Shown here: piece by piece, positions 55,442-64,000 of the stretch | How positions within the stretch are numbered: position 1 is the stretch's first letter | How the letters are laid out: every line of letters starts with the position of its first letter | NCBI RefSeq assembly: GCF_030315685.1 | Contig: NZ_JASXSI010000012.1 | Coordinates: 1-64,000, forward strand | Origin: Gordonia sp. ABSL11-1 | GTDB taxonomy: Bacteria; Actinomycetota; Actinomycetes; Mycobacteriales; Mycobacteriaceae | Direction of reading: 5' to 3' | Length of the DNA: 64,000 nt | Made by a program: the position numbers and the translations under genes | The notes under the pieces: model-generated | Databases searched by the model: none | What the model saw: the letters and a program-made list of their open reading frames with translations, nothing else | What the model was told of the DNA's origin: nothing

Positions 55442-55495
55442 GGATGTATCGCTGACCCAAGCGCGCCCGGCTGCCCTGTCGGACAGCACATTCGG

Positions 55496-57232
55496 TCAGT
55501 CGAACAGACGACGGAAGACGTTGGTCTCGGCGAGGTCGACGAGTTCGTCGCCGCGACCCGACATCACCGTCCGCAGCGCGTACAGGGTGAAGCCCTTGGC
55601 CTGCGCGGCGGTTACCGTCGGCGGGATGGACAGCTCCTGGCGGGCGGTGACGACGTCGAGCAGGGCCGGTCCATCGTGGGCGAGGACCTCACGCAACGCG
55701 CCGTCGAGATCGTCGGGCTGTTCCACTCGCCGACCGAGGATGCCGACCGACGCGGCGAGATCGGCGAAGTTCGGATTGTCCAGCCCGGTACCGTAATTGA
55801 CAAATCCCGCCGCCTTCATCTCGACCTCGACGAAATTGAGCGACGAGTTGTCGAACACGATGATCTTCACCGGGAGCTTGTTCTGTGTCAGGGTGAGGAG
55901 CTCACCCAGCAGCATCGCGAGACCTCCGTCGCCGGCCAGTGCGATCACCTGTCGGCTGGGGTAGGCCGACTGTGCCCCCACCGCCTGCGACAGTGCGTTC
56001 GCCATCGAACCATGTGAAAACGAACCGATCAGGCGGCGACGCCCGTTCATCCGGAGATAGCGAGACGCCCACACCACGGGCGAGCCGACGTCGGGGATGA
56101 ACACGGCGTCGTCGGTGGCCAGATCGCTCACCAGGCGCGCCAGGTACTGCGGATGGATTGGGCGTCGATTGCGGTCGTTGACGGCGAGTTCGTCGAGACC
56201 TTCCCGGGCTCGCCCGTAGTGCCGACGCGCGGAGTCGAGGTGATCGGAGTCGCGGTCGGCATCGATGAGCGGGGTCAGGGCCGGGATGGTGTCCGCGACC
56301 GTACCGACGAGGCCGAGGTCCACGGGTGTGCGCCGACCGATCTGCTCTCCGCGGACGTCGAGCTGGACGATGCGGGCATCGGATGGATAGAACTGCTGGT
56401 AGGGGAAATCGGTCCCCAGCATGAGCAGGGCGTCGCATTTCTCGATCGCACGGTAGCCCGACGAGAAGCCGAGCAACCCGGTCATCCCGACGTCGTACGG
56501 GTTGTCGTACTCGATGAGCTCCTTGCCCCGCAGTGCGTGCACGATCGGCGCCCGCAAGGTACGGGCCAACTCCACTACCTCGTCATGCGCGCCGGCGACG
56601 CCGGCGCCCGCCAGGATGGTGACGCGCGCGGAGCCGTTGAGGATGTCGGCGGCCGAACGTAACTCGGCGTCGGAGGGGCGGATCACCGGATCGGCGCGCC
56701 GGATCGGCGCGCCGGCCCGGCGGCGGGACGCCTTGGCGAGAAAGATCTCGCCGGGGATCACCAGTACCGCGACATCGCGGCGCTCGACCGCTGTCCGGAT
56801 CGCGATGTCGAGGAGGCGAGGGAGCTGTTCCGGGGTGCTCACCATCTCGCAGTAGGCGCTGCACTCGCGGAACAATTGCTCCGGATGAGTCTCCTGGAAA
56901 TACGTGCTGCCGATCTCGGCGGCGGGGATGTGTGCCGCGATCGCGAGGACCGGGACCCGGCTGCGATGCGCATCGAACAGTCCGTTGATGAGATGGAGGT
57001 TCCCCGGCCCGCAGCTGCCCGCGCACACGGCGATCTCGTCGGTCAGAGCGGCCTCGGCGCCGGCGGCGAACGCGGCGCCCTCCTCGTGGCGGACGTGCTG
57101 CCAGGCGACGGTGCCATCGCGTCGAAGTGCATCGGTGAATCCGTTGAGGGAGTCGCCGGGCAGTCCGTAGACGCGTTGTACGCCAGAACTCTTCAGACGT
57201 TCGATGATGACGTCTGCCACGGTCGTCGCCAT
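55496..57232 (-). CDS. poxB: Pyruvate dehydrogenase (quinone)/pyruvate oxidase
   Basis: 578 aa. ThDP enzyme with three domains: N-terminal Pyr domain with catalytic Glu (VRHEEGAAFAAG), central FAD domain, and C-terminal PP domain with the ThDP motif GDGGLAMLLGELLTLTQNKL ... NSSLNF. It converts pyruvate to acetate and CO2, passing electrons to the quinone pool at the membrane. The length matches PoxB. It is transcribed alone. Confidence 0.9.
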   Translation of the reverse strand: MATTVADVIIERLKSSGVQRVYGLPGDSLNGFTDALRRDGTVAWQHVRHEEGAAFAAGAEAALTDEIAVCAGSCGPGNLHLINGLFDAHRSRVPVLAIAAHIPAAEIGSTYFQETHPEQLFRECSAYCEMVSTPEQLPRLLDIAIRTAVERRDVAVLVIPGEIFLAKASRRRAGAPIRRADPVIRPSDAELRSAADILNGSARVTILAGAGVAGAHDEVVELARTLRAPIVHALRGKELIEYDNPYDVGMTGLLGFSSGYRAIEKCDALLMLGTDFPYQQFYPSDARIVQLDVRGEQIGRRTPVDLGLVGTVADTIPALTPLIDADRDSDHLDSARRHYGRAREGLDELAVNDRNRRPIHPQYLARLVSDLATDDAVFIPDVGSPVVWASRYLRMNGRRRLIGSFSHGSMANALSQAVGAQSAYPSRQVIALAGDGGLAMLLGELLTLTQNKLPVKIIVFDNSSLNFVEVEMKAAGFVNYGTGLDNPNFADLAASVGILGRRVEQPDDLDGALREVLAHDGPALLDVVTARQELSIPPTVTAAQAKGFTLYALRTVMSGRGDELVDLAETNVFRRLFD

Positions 57233-57396
57233 TGCCGGTCCTCTCCGTCGCCGAGTCGGCGCGTGTCGGCGTCTCTCGTCCGATCGAACTGGTCGTGCCG
57301 ATGCTACCCGAGTAGATCCGGTCGGCGGGCCGGTCGCGCGCCGCCGCGTACGCTGGAGCGCGGCCGAAGATCTCCGTCAGACGAAAGGTGGCCGGG

Positions 57397-57546
57397 ATGG
57401 GCAAGATCCGGGTGACGGGCAAGGTCCGGGTCACCGGCAAGGTGCGGGTCACAGGTCTCGATCATCTCAGGAAGATCGTCGACCGCGGCCGCGACGGATC
57501 CGGGAGGCGTGCACCGCGGTCGGACGATCCGCGTACCGCGGGCTGA
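57397..57546 (+). CDS. 49-aa basic protein with KVRVTG repeats
   Basis: The ATG is preceded by AAAGGTGG (7-nt spacing). It starts MGKIRVTGKVRVTGKVRVTG, three near-identical hexapeptides, and continues LDHLRKIVDRGRDGSGRR and an acidic/basic tail. The overlapping longer frames are GC artefacts. No family known to me; the repeats could form a beta-hairpin or bind nucleic acid. Confidence 0.5.
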   Translation: MGKIRVTGKVRVTGKVRVTGLDHLRKIVDRGRDGSGRRAPRSDDPRTAG

Positions 57547-57594
57547 GGCGAACCGGCAGTCGCGGATCATCAGTTGCGGGCGCCGGAGGCGTTC

Positions 57595-57682
57595 CGAGCG
57601 CTCCAGATATGTCGAGCGCTCGAGATGGGTAGCGCTCCAGATGGGTCGAGCGCTCCAGATGGGTAGAGCGCTACAGATGTGA
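57595..57682 (+). repeat. Array of five imperfect 18-bp repeats
   Basis: Five units (57595, 57613, 57631, 57647, 57665) resemble CGAGCGCTCCAGATGGGT; all retain the palindrome AGCGCT. Unit three is 16 bp. The last unit overlaps the 3' end of the NYN gene. Confidence 0.8.
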
Positions 57683-58099
57683 CAGCGCCGACGGTCCGAC
57701 GACTCGCGCCCCGAGGTCCGTGACGCGCTCGCGGAGTTCGCGGTCGGCGGTCACGACGATCACGTCCCGTCGGCCGACGTGGTCGGCGACGAGTTCGACG
57801 ATGCGATCGTCGCCGGAGCGCGGCGCGGCGACCGCGGTCACCGTTTCGCCCGAGGCGACGTCGCGGGCCCGACCTTCGACGACCAGGTTCACCTCGACGG
57901 GTCCGGCCATCCCGGGCAGACCGGCGGCGGCGACTCCGCTCAGGCGGTCACGTAGTCGCTCGTTGGCGCCCTTGCGATCTCGCCACCAACCGTCCGGCCG
58001 GGACCCGACGACGTTGGCTGCGTCGACCACGAGCAGTGGGACCTCCGCGTCATGCATCTCGTTGTCGCTCACGGCCGACGGCCCCGGTGGGTCATCCAC
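57671..58099 (-). CDS. NYN/PIN-like nuclease-fold protein
   Basis: 142 aa from GTG 58099; the ATG at 58057 is a good alternative. LLVVDAANVVGSRPDGWWRD and VIVVTADRELRERVTDLGARV carry the acidic residues typical of NYN/YacP-type PIN folds. It is probably an RNA or NTP-related hydrolase; substrate unknown. Its 3' end lies in the repeat array. Confidence 0.7.
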   Translation of the reverse strand: MDDPPGPSAVSDNEMHDAEVPLLVVDAANVVGSRPDGWWRDRKGANERLRDRLSGVAAAGLPGMAGPVEVNLVVEGRARDVASGETVTAVAAPRSGDDRIVELVADHVGRRDVIVVTADRELRERVTDLGARVVGPSALSHL

Positions 58100-58122
58100 C
58101 GAGGCTATCGTCCGGACACACC

Positions 58123-59607
58123 TCAGGCGAGGGTGATCCCGTGGCAGAACCGGTTGCCCGGGTCGAGCGCAGCCTTGATGGCCGCGAGCCGGCGACGATT
58201 ACCGTCGCTGAACGAACTCGCCGACCGCGCGGTCTTGTCCTCGCCCTCGACGAAGTTGAGGTAGGCGGCACCGGTGACGTAGGGAGCCAATGCCTCCCGG
58301 GTCAGGCGAAGGGCCGATTCGATGGCCAGGCCCACATGCGGATCGGGCACCACCGAGGCCATCTCGAGTAGGAACGTACCGTTACGTCCCAGGTCGTTGG
58401 GTGAGTCGGCCGCGCCGTGTGCCACCGCTCCGCCGCCATGCCGCAGTTCGGCGAACAGGACGAGTGGCATCGAACCGGGCTTCGGTTGAACCCGTGTGGT
58501 GAGGATGTCGATCACCTCGTCGGGAAGGGTGTCGAGCCACTCGGTGGTCACCATCGCGGGCATCGGATCGGTCGGGTCCATGCTGATGGCGTCGGCGGCG
58601 GCGAACGGCATCTCGGACCACATGTCGATCTCCGGGGCCTTCCACTCTCGCCACTGGTCGATCGTGGCGCGGCCTTCGTCGAGGTCGCCTGCCCAGCATC
58701 CGCGGATGAGGGTGAAGCTCCTGCCGCGCAACGGTTCCGGAACGGCATCGAGAGGTGGGAAGTTCATCAGGCACACCGAGGACGTGAGATCCTCGGACTG
58801 CTGAGGTGCCCACTCGCCGAAACGGCGCAGGATCTCGGTCGCGTCGTCGGCGGGATAGAAGAGGTTGCCCGCGTACACCGTCGACACGGGGTACAGGTCG
58901 ATGACGACACCGGTGACGACGCCGATGCTGCCGGCGCCGCCACCGCGCAGCGCCCAGAAGATGTCCGGATGACTGGTGGCACTGACCCGCAGCGGATTCC
59001 CATCCGGTGTGACCAGGTCGAACGAGCGGACGGCGTCGGAAGAGAGGCCGTGCTTGCGACCGAGCCAGCCGAAACCGCCGCCGAGGGTGTAGCCGACGAC
59101 ACCGACGTCGGTGGTCGATCCGAGCAGGGGAGCCAGTCCGTGTGCGGAGGCCTGGGCGAGCACCGGACCCCACTTGGCGCCCGCACCGACCGTCGCCGTC
59201 CGGGCGATCGGGTCCACCGTGACATCGGTCATCGCGGACGTGTTGATCAACAATGCGCCGTCGGCGGCGGCGCCGGGCCCGTGCCCGGTTGCCTGGATCG
59301 CCACGCGTAGTCCCTCGTCGGCGGCGAAGCGGACGGCTTCGACGACATCGAACCGATTCACCGGCACGGCGATCACGGCGGGTCGCTGCTCGGCGAGCAG
59401 ATTGAATCCACTCCGCGCCTCGTCGTAGCCGGGGTCGCCCGGCCCGTGGACCTCGCCGGTGATCCGGGCGGCGAGCGCGGACAGCACCGACGTGCGGGGG
59501 CGGACGGCGATGGCGTCGGCGTCGGATCGGGTGGCCGAGTCGATCGCGCTGGTGGTTTCTGACTGGACGGTGGTGTCGGACTGGATGGTCATCGGGGGCT
59601 TCCTCAT
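58123..59607 (-). CDS. FAD-linked oxidase, berberine-bridge type
   Basis: 494 aa. PCMH-type FAD-binding domain (about 65-235: AIQATGHGPGAAADGALLIN, GGGFGWLGRKHGLSSDAV) and C-terminal BBE segment (YVTGAAYLNFVEGEDKT, ALDPGNRFCHGI). The His in ATGHGPG matches the site of covalent FAD attachment. It oxidises a sugar or alkaloid-like substrate. It is transcribed in the same direction as the large BTAD regulator, which lies upstream and could control it. Confidence 0.88.
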   Translation of the reverse strand: MRKPPMTIQSDTTVQSETTSAIDSATRSDADAIAVRPRTSVLSALAARITGEVHGPGDPGYDEARSGFNLLAEQRPAVIAVPVNRFDVVEAVRFAADEGLRVAIQATGHGPGAAADGALLINTSAMTDVTVDPIARTATVGAGAKWGPVLAQASAHGLAPLLGSTTDVGVVGYTLGGGFGWLGRKHGLSSDAVRSFDLVTPDGNPLRVSATSHPDIFWALRGGGAGSIGVVTGVVIDLYPVSTVYAGNLFYPADDATEILRRFGEWAPQQSEDLTSSVCLMNFPPLDAVPEPLRGRSFTLIRGCWAGDLDEGRATIDQWREWKAPEIDMWSEMPFAAADAISMDPTDPMPAMVTTEWLDTLPDEVIDILTTRVQPKPGSMPLVLFAELRHGGGAVAHGAADSPNDLGRNGTFLLEMASVVPDPHVGLAIESALRLTREALAPYVTGAAYLNFVEGEDKTARSASSFSDGNRRRLAAIKAALDPGNRFCHGITLA

Positions 59608-59748
59608 GTGTCGGCCGGCGTGTCCGGCGGTGTCGGGTTCCGGCTGGACCGGATGAGGAGAACTCTCGTCGCGCCCCCTTGAGAGCGACTTGGAACCTGC
59701 TTGGACCGCCTCCGGCGACGGTGTAACGATCCCAGGTCGGAGCCGGTG

Positions 59749-62700
59749 TCAGCGCGAGTCGGGGCGATAGCCGTGGGTGTCTGCGAACGCGTCGATCCGG
59801 GCAGCGAGTGCTCGTGATTCCTGGGCGTCGGCCACCCGTCGGGCCTCCCGCACGGTGTCGACGACCGTCATTGCGGGGTGCCCCGCCGCATGCTGGAACT
59901 CGGCGCACACGAGCAGCCGATGGGCGTCGGGATAGCGCTGGCCGGTGCGCTCGGCGAAGTCGTTCGCCTGTTCGAGAAGGCCCGCCACCTGATCCAGTCG
60001 GCCGGCGGCGATCAACGCCTCGGCGTACAGCGCGAACCAGAAGCCGATCCCGGTCCGCTGGGGAGGGTCATCGAGGTGGAGTTCGTGGACCCGATCGAGT
60101 GCGTCACCGGGTGAGTCGCCGACGGCACGGGCCCACCAGTAGATCCGTTCGCCACCTCGGCGGAGATATTCCAGTGCACGGTGGTTCGCAGGAGTCATCA
60201 GCCGTTCGCCGGCCTCGCACACCCAGTCGACGTCGCCGACCATGGCGGCTGCGGTCACTGCGAAGATGCCCACCCCGAGGTGGGTCGTCGGATCCTCGGG
60301 GCCCACGTCGATCTGATCGAACACGCGGCGCCCGGCGTACGGACCGACGTGCAAGGTCGTCGCCCAGGCACGGAATCCCCGCGCCAGGACGATCTGGTCG
60401 GTATGCAGACCCGGGACGTCGGAATCGAGTGGTGCGAATCGCACGAGCAGGCGGTGGGCGACACCGATGTTGCCGCGATCGAACTCGTCGATCGCCGCGA
60501 GTTGCATACCCAGGTGCCGTACCACCGGGTCGACGGAGCCCTCGGCCCGGGCACGCAGGTCCCGGGCGACGCGGTGGGCGGGACGCGTCTGGGCGAGCTG
60601 GGCGTGTGCGGCGCCCCGCGCATAGTCCAGGTTGGCCAGCAGCGCGGCGTTGTCGGTCGATTCTCCCAGTTCCCGCGCGCGGACGAGCAGATCGTGATCG
60701 GCGGCGAAATAGCCGCTGCGCGCGACATCACTGAACAGGCGCGTGGTGATCGCCGCGAGTTCGAGCTCGGTGTCACCGGCGGCGAGGGCGAGTCGTGCCG
60801 CGTCCGCGAGTTGCCGTTCGGCCACCTCGAAGTTGTATGTGCGCATCGCGATCTCACCGGCCGCAAACAACGCGTGTGCGGTCTCGCGGCGGTCGGCGAG
60901 GGGGCCGGCGCCCCAGAGGTGCCGGGCGCGTTGGGCGACGGCGTTGGGCCCGCGGTGTCGTTCGAGATGGCGGGCCACCGCCAGGTGTATGCGCCGCGCA
61001 CGACTCGGCCCGACCTGGTCGGCGACGGCCTCCCGGATGAGGTCGTGATCGAACGAGAAGGTGAACGGATCCTCACCGACGTCGACGAGGCCCGCGGCGT
61101 GTGCCTCGTCGAGCGCGTCCAGTGCGGTATCCACCGTCTGGCCCGTGGCGGCCGCGGCCAGGGCCAGATCCACCCGCCTGCCTATCAGCGCGGACGTCTC
61201 CAGCAGGGCGACCGTGTCGGGACCCAACGGGCGCAACCGGTCCCGGACGACATCACGCACGCCCGCCGGGACGGAGCTGTCGGCGATGGAGCCGCGATCG
61301 GCGAGGATGCGGGCGAGTTCCCGTACGAAGAAGGCATTTCCGCCGGTCCGTCGGGCGATCGACGTCGTCGTCCCGGCGGCCGGCCATTCGCTGGTCTCGC
61401 GACGCACCATCTCGGAGATGTCGTCGTCGGTGAGCGGACCGAGGGTGATGCGCCGGTGTCCCGGTGAGCGCGCGAGATCCGCGAGGGTCTGGGCCACCAC
61501 GATCCGATGGACCGACGATCGCAGCGACACGAAGAACGTGACCCCGCTGGCGTGGCGAGCGGTCATGTGTGCCAACAGTTCCAGCGACGCACTGTCTGCC
61601 CAGTGGAGATCGTCGAGGACGATGATCAACAGGTGGGTGCGAGCAATGCCCTCGAGGAGATCGGCCGCCTGATCGTAGAACCGGAACCGGGCGGTCGCAT
61701 CGGGCATCTCCCGTGGCGGTGGGATGACGGTGTCGCCCTCGGTGACCATCCGGCCGAGGTCGCTGTCGAGCAGCCGTGATCGCCGGTCGTCGTCGATCTG
61801 GGGGAGTGCGGCACCGAGCACCTGTACCCACGGCCACATCGACGGCGCCGCAGCGTCGTCGATGCAACGGCCCCACAGCACCTGCAGGTCGGCGGCGCCC
61901 GCGGCCCGCCGCGCTGCCTCGTCGAGCAATGCGGTCTTTCCCGCACCAGGTTCGCCCTCGACGACGACCACGCCGCCAGGGCCGTGCAGCGAGCCCAGGA
62001 CCGCGCGATGCAACACGCCGAGCTCGTCCACCCGGCCGATCAGTGCCGCGCGGATGTCCGGCGCTGCGTCGGTGGGGCCGCTGGTCGTGGCGGCATCCTC
62101 GCCCGAGATCGTCGCGGCGCGCTCAGCGCTCGACGAGACCTGAGCCGTGACCGGCCCTCTTGGTACGTCGAGCGAGGGCGCGTGGTCCAGGATGTCGCGC
62201 TCGAGTGCACGCAGGCGAGGTCCCGGATCGACTCCGATCTCGTCTGCCAGCACCCGCCGGGCCTCCGCGATGGCCGCCAGCGCCTCGGACTGGCGACCGA
62301 GTCGATACCGGGCGGTGGCGAGCAGGACCCACAGTCGCTCGTCGAGCGGTGAACGGCGCACTGCCTGTTCCAGTTCGGCGACCAGGGCGCGATGTTCGCC
62401 GAGGGCCAGTCGTACCTCGTAGGACAACTCCTGTGCCTCGGCCATGGTGCGTTCGAGATGTGCGGCGGCCTCGTCGCGGAAGCGCAGGCCCTCCAACTCG
62501 GGGAGCAGCGGCCGATACTCGCTGAGAACCGACTGCAGAAGTGTCGCGGCGGCGACGTGTTCCCCGCCGCGCTGTCGGTCATGGGCGGTGGCGATGTCGG
62601 CGAGTAGCCGTCGGAGGTCGATGTCGGCGTCGTCGGCGACGAGCGCGTAGCCGGCGCCATGGGTCGCGACGACCGACGACGGGCTCCTCGGTGCGCGGTC

Positions 62701-62934
62701 GGGTTCCAGTGCCTTGCGCAGTCCGGAGACGTACGCCTGCACCGACACCTCGGCACGATCCGGCGCCGACGATCCCCAGATGCCGTCGATCAACCGATCG
62801 ACACTGACCGGGTCGCCGCCGGCCAGGATGAGCTGCGCAAGGACCGCCCGCTGCTTGCGCGTGCCGAGTTCGACGGTCTCGGAATCGATTCGCGCCCCGA
62901 GGCCGCCCAGAACGCTGTACACGGGCCGTGCCAT
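59749..62934 (-). CDS. Large BTAD-domain transcriptional regulator with AAA ATPase (AfsR/SARP-like)
   Basis: 1061 aa. Order: OmpR-like winged helix (about 1-95, GTRKQRAVLAQLILAGGDPV), BTAD (about 100-245), ATPase with Walker A GEPGAGKT (327-334), Walker B LLIIVLDDLHWADS, and a TPR-rich C-terminal half. Such proteins activate secondary-metabolism or catabolic genes. The ATG at 62934 is chosen because TACACT lies 7 nt upstream; the frame is open much further, but those codons overlap the divergent VOC gene. Confidence 0.88.
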   Translation of the reverse strand: MARPVYSVLGGLGARIDSETVELGTRKQRAVLAQLILAGGDPVSVDRLIDGIWGSSAPDRAEVSVQAYVSGLRKALEPDRAPRSPSSVVATHGAGYALVADDADIDLRRLLADIATAHDRQRGGEHVAAATLLQSVLSEYRPLLPELEGLRFRDEAAAHLERTMAEAQELSYEVRLALGEHRALVAELEQAVRRSPLDERLWVLLATARYRLGRQSEALAAIAEARRVLADEIGVDPGPRLRALERDILDHAPSLDVPRGPVTAQVSSSAERAATISGEDAATTSGPTDAAPDIRAALIGRVDELGVLHRAVLGSLHGPGGVVVVEGEPGAGKTALLDEAARRAAGAADLQVLWGRCIDDAAAPSMWPWVQVLGAALPQIDDDRRSRLLDSDLGRMVTEGDTVIPPPREMPDATARFRFYDQAADLLEGIARTHLLIIVLDDLHWADSASLELLAHMTARHASGVTFFVSLRSSVHRIVVAQTLADLARSPGHRRITLGPLTDDDISEMVRRETSEWPAAGTTTSIARRTGGNAFFVRELARILADRGSIADSSVPAGVRDVVRDRLRPLGPDTVALLETSALIGRRVDLALAAAATGQTVDTALDALDEAHAAGLVDVGEDPFTFSFDHDLIREAVADQVGPSRARRIHLAVARHLERHRGPNAVAQRARHLWGAGPLADRRETAHALFAAGEIAMRTYNFEVAERQLADAARLALAAGDTELELAAITTRLFSDVARSGYFAADHDLLVRARELGESTDNAALLANLDYARGAAHAQLAQTRPAHRVARDLRARAEGSVDPVVRHLGMQLAAIDEFDRGNIGVAHRLLVRFAPLDSDVPGLHTDQIVLARGFRAWATTLHVGPYAGRRVFDQIDVGPEDPTTHLGVGIFAVTAAAMVGDVDWVCEAGERLMTPANHRALEYLRRGGERIYWWARAVGDSPGDALDRVHELHLDDPPQRTGIGFWFALYAEALIAAGRLDQVAGLLEQANDFAERTGQRYPDAHRLLVCAEFQHAAGHPAMTVVDTVREARRVADAQESRALAARIDAFADTHGYRPDSR

Positions 62935-62941
62935 CGTGGCG

Positions 62942-62947
62942 AGTGTA
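62942..62947 (-). promoter_or_regulatory. -10 box (TACACT, minus strand) of the BTAD regulator
   Basis: TACACT, then 7 nt, then ATG at 62934. Confidence 0.5.
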
Positions 62948-63003
62948 GACGGATTCATCGCGCGCCGTCCGGCTTCGACGCCGCGCCCGACGACCACGGC
63001 GAC

Positions 63004-63009
63004 TAACGT
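63004..63009 (+). promoter_or_regulatory. -10 box (TAACGT) of the VOC-mug operon
   Basis: TAACGT, then 7 nt, then ATG at 63017. Confidence 0.5.
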
Positions 63010-63016
63010 GTCCTGC

Positions 63017-63376
63017 ATGAGTCCCTCGGTCGCGATGATCACCATTGACACCACTGATCCGGTCGGGCTCGGCACATGGTGGGCGGCGCAGACCGACGGG
63101 CGGGTCGTCGCCGAGAACGACGGCTTCTTCGTCGTGATGACCACGGCGTCCGGAACGGTCCTGTCCTTTCAAAAGGTCGACGACCCGACGCCGGGGAAGA
63201 ACCGGATTCATCTCGACCTCACCTCCGACGATCCGGCGGCCGAGGTGCGACGGCTCACGGCGGCCGGCGCCACCACGATCGCGGAGCAGGAGATGTCCGG
63301 GTTCGCCTGGGTGACGATGGCGGATCCGGACGGCAACGAGTTCTGTGTGTCCGGCGCGCATGCGGCGGCTGTCTGA
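63017..63376 (+). CDS. VOC (glyoxalase/bleomycin-resistance fold) protein
   Basis: 119 aa. VOC pattern: MITIDTTDPVGLGTWWAAQT, FQKVDDPTPGKNRIHLDLTS, WVTMADPDGNEFCVSG. Usually a metal-dependent or ligand-binding domain; function unknown. It is followed 12 nt later by mug, so co-transcribed. Confidence 0.85.
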   Translation: MSPSVAMITIDTTDPVGLGTWWAAQTDGRVVAENDGFFVVMTTASGTVLSFQKVDDPTPGKNRIHLDLTSDDPAAEVRRLTAAGATTIAEQEMSGFAWVTMADPDGNEFCVSGAHAAAV

Positions 63377-63388
63377 GCCGGTTCGCCG

Positions 63389-63955
63389 ATGACTCCGAGC
63401 CGGGACGAGTTGCTCGCCTTCCGTGATGTGGAGGTCCCCGATCTCGTCGGACCGGGCTGCCGTCTGTTGTTCGTCGGCATCAATCCCGGACTGTGGACGG
63501 CTGCCGTCGGCGCACACTTCGCGCGTCCGGGCAACCGGTTCTATCCCGCTCTGTATCGCGCCGGCATCGTCGACCGCGTGATCGACGCATCCCGGGGGAT
63601 GTCCGACGAGGATCGTGATCTGTTGTACACGAGGGGGATCGGCATCACCAATGTCGTCGCCCGCGCCACCGTGGCGGCGTCCGAGCTGTCCGCGGACGAG
63701 TTGCGCGAGGGTGCCCGACGGCTGCGGGACACGATCGCCACGGTGGCTCCGACGGTTGTCGCGATCGCCGGGATCACCGCCTACCGAACGGGTTTCGACC
63801 GGCGTGACGCTGTCGCCGGACAGCAGCCGGAGACCTGGGACGGGGCAGCAGTCTGGGTGGTGCCGAATCCGAGCGGGCTGAACGCCCACGAGACGGTCGA
63901 CTCGCTTGCGACCGCGTACGCCGCCGCTGCCCGGACCGCTGGGATCATCGCGTGA
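63389..63955 (+). CDS. mug: Mismatch-specific DNA glycosylase (Mug/TDG type)
   Basis: 188 aa. The active-site motif GINPGLW and C-terminal NPSGLNAH are diagnostic of Mug/TDG uracil- and thymine-mismatch glycosylases. It removes U or T from G mismatches. The HFARPGNRFYPAL block is standard. Confidence 0.92.
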   Translation: MTPSRDELLAFRDVEVPDLVGPGCRLLFVGINPGLWTAAVGAHFARPGNRFYPALYRAGIVDRVIDASRGMSDEDRDLLYTRGIGITNVVARATVAASELSADELREGARRLRDTIATVAPTVVAIAGITAYRTGFDRRDAVAGQQPETWDGAAVWVVPNPSGLNAHETVDSLATAYAAAARTAGIIA

Positions 63956-64000
63956 GATGTCCTCAGACGTCGGTCGACGTCAGAATGCGTCGACGGACCG

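Overview
The window is a high-GC actinobacterial chromosome, most likely a mycolic-acid genus such as Gordonia (or a close relative such as Rhodococcus). This rests on gene content and order. The first 18 kb keep the order known from Mycobacterium tuberculosis Rv1691-Rv1713: TPR/HAD phosphatase, small acidic protein, tlyA, nadK, recN, steA, steB/mctB, pyrG, NUDIX, xerD, parA-like, scpA, scpB, rluB, cmk, der. Start and stop codons often overlap there. Several genes appear to be leaderless, with an A- or G-starting initiator codon exactly 7 nt after a -10 hexamer.

18.6-28.9 kb: a tRNA-Pro(GGG) gene whose 3' end is duplicated as a 25-bp direct repeat (18631-18655 and 28898-28922). The repeats bracket a 10.3-kb integrated element. 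The element has a tyrosine integrase next to one att site, matching 19-bp arm-type repeats just inside both ends, and one leftward gene train: HTH/excisionase-like protein, 34-aa membrane protein, P-loop replication ATPase, three small unknowns, HNH nuclease, large terminase, portal, scaffold-like protein, two small proteins, major capsid protein and two head-completion proteins. There are no tail, tape-measure, lysis or holin genes. This is the layout of a capsid-forming phage satellite rather than a phage, and it is the most interesting system here. In this copy the major capsid gene carries an in-frame TAG at codon 192.

28.9-39.1 kb: a second layer of foreign DNA beyond attR. It begins with a frameshifted second integrase, an IS21 istA fragment and a broken aldehyde dehydrogenase. 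A catabolic island follows: frameshifted carboxymuconolactone decarboxylase-like gene, SDR, XRE regulator, metal-dependent amidohydrolase, TetR regulator with two clear operators, dihydroxyphthalate-decarboxylase-like protein, amidohydrolase-2 decarboxylase-like protein, and a truncated second copy of the dihydroxyphthalate-decarboxylase-like gene. The island reads as a partly decayed aromatic-acid catabolism cassette.

39.1-46 kb: accessory chromosomal genes with several decayed loci: two divergent RibD/DHFR-like genes (one with an amber stop), a serine recombinase lacking its canonical serine beside an AT-rich repeat array, a broken DUF4239 gene, a TetR/hydrolase pair, and a perfect 36-bp inverted repeat ahead of a luciferase-like monooxygenase.

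46-64 kb: apparently intact chromosomal genes: FAD monooxygenase, tex, a secreted DUF4185 protein, SRPBCC protein, shikimate-dehydrogenase-like enzyme, arylamine N-acetyltransferase, alpha/beta hydrolase, membrane desaturase, pyruvate oxidase, NYN/PIN-like protein, berberine-bridge-type oxidase, a very large BTAD/ATPase regulator, a VOC protein and a mismatch-specific DNA glycosylase.
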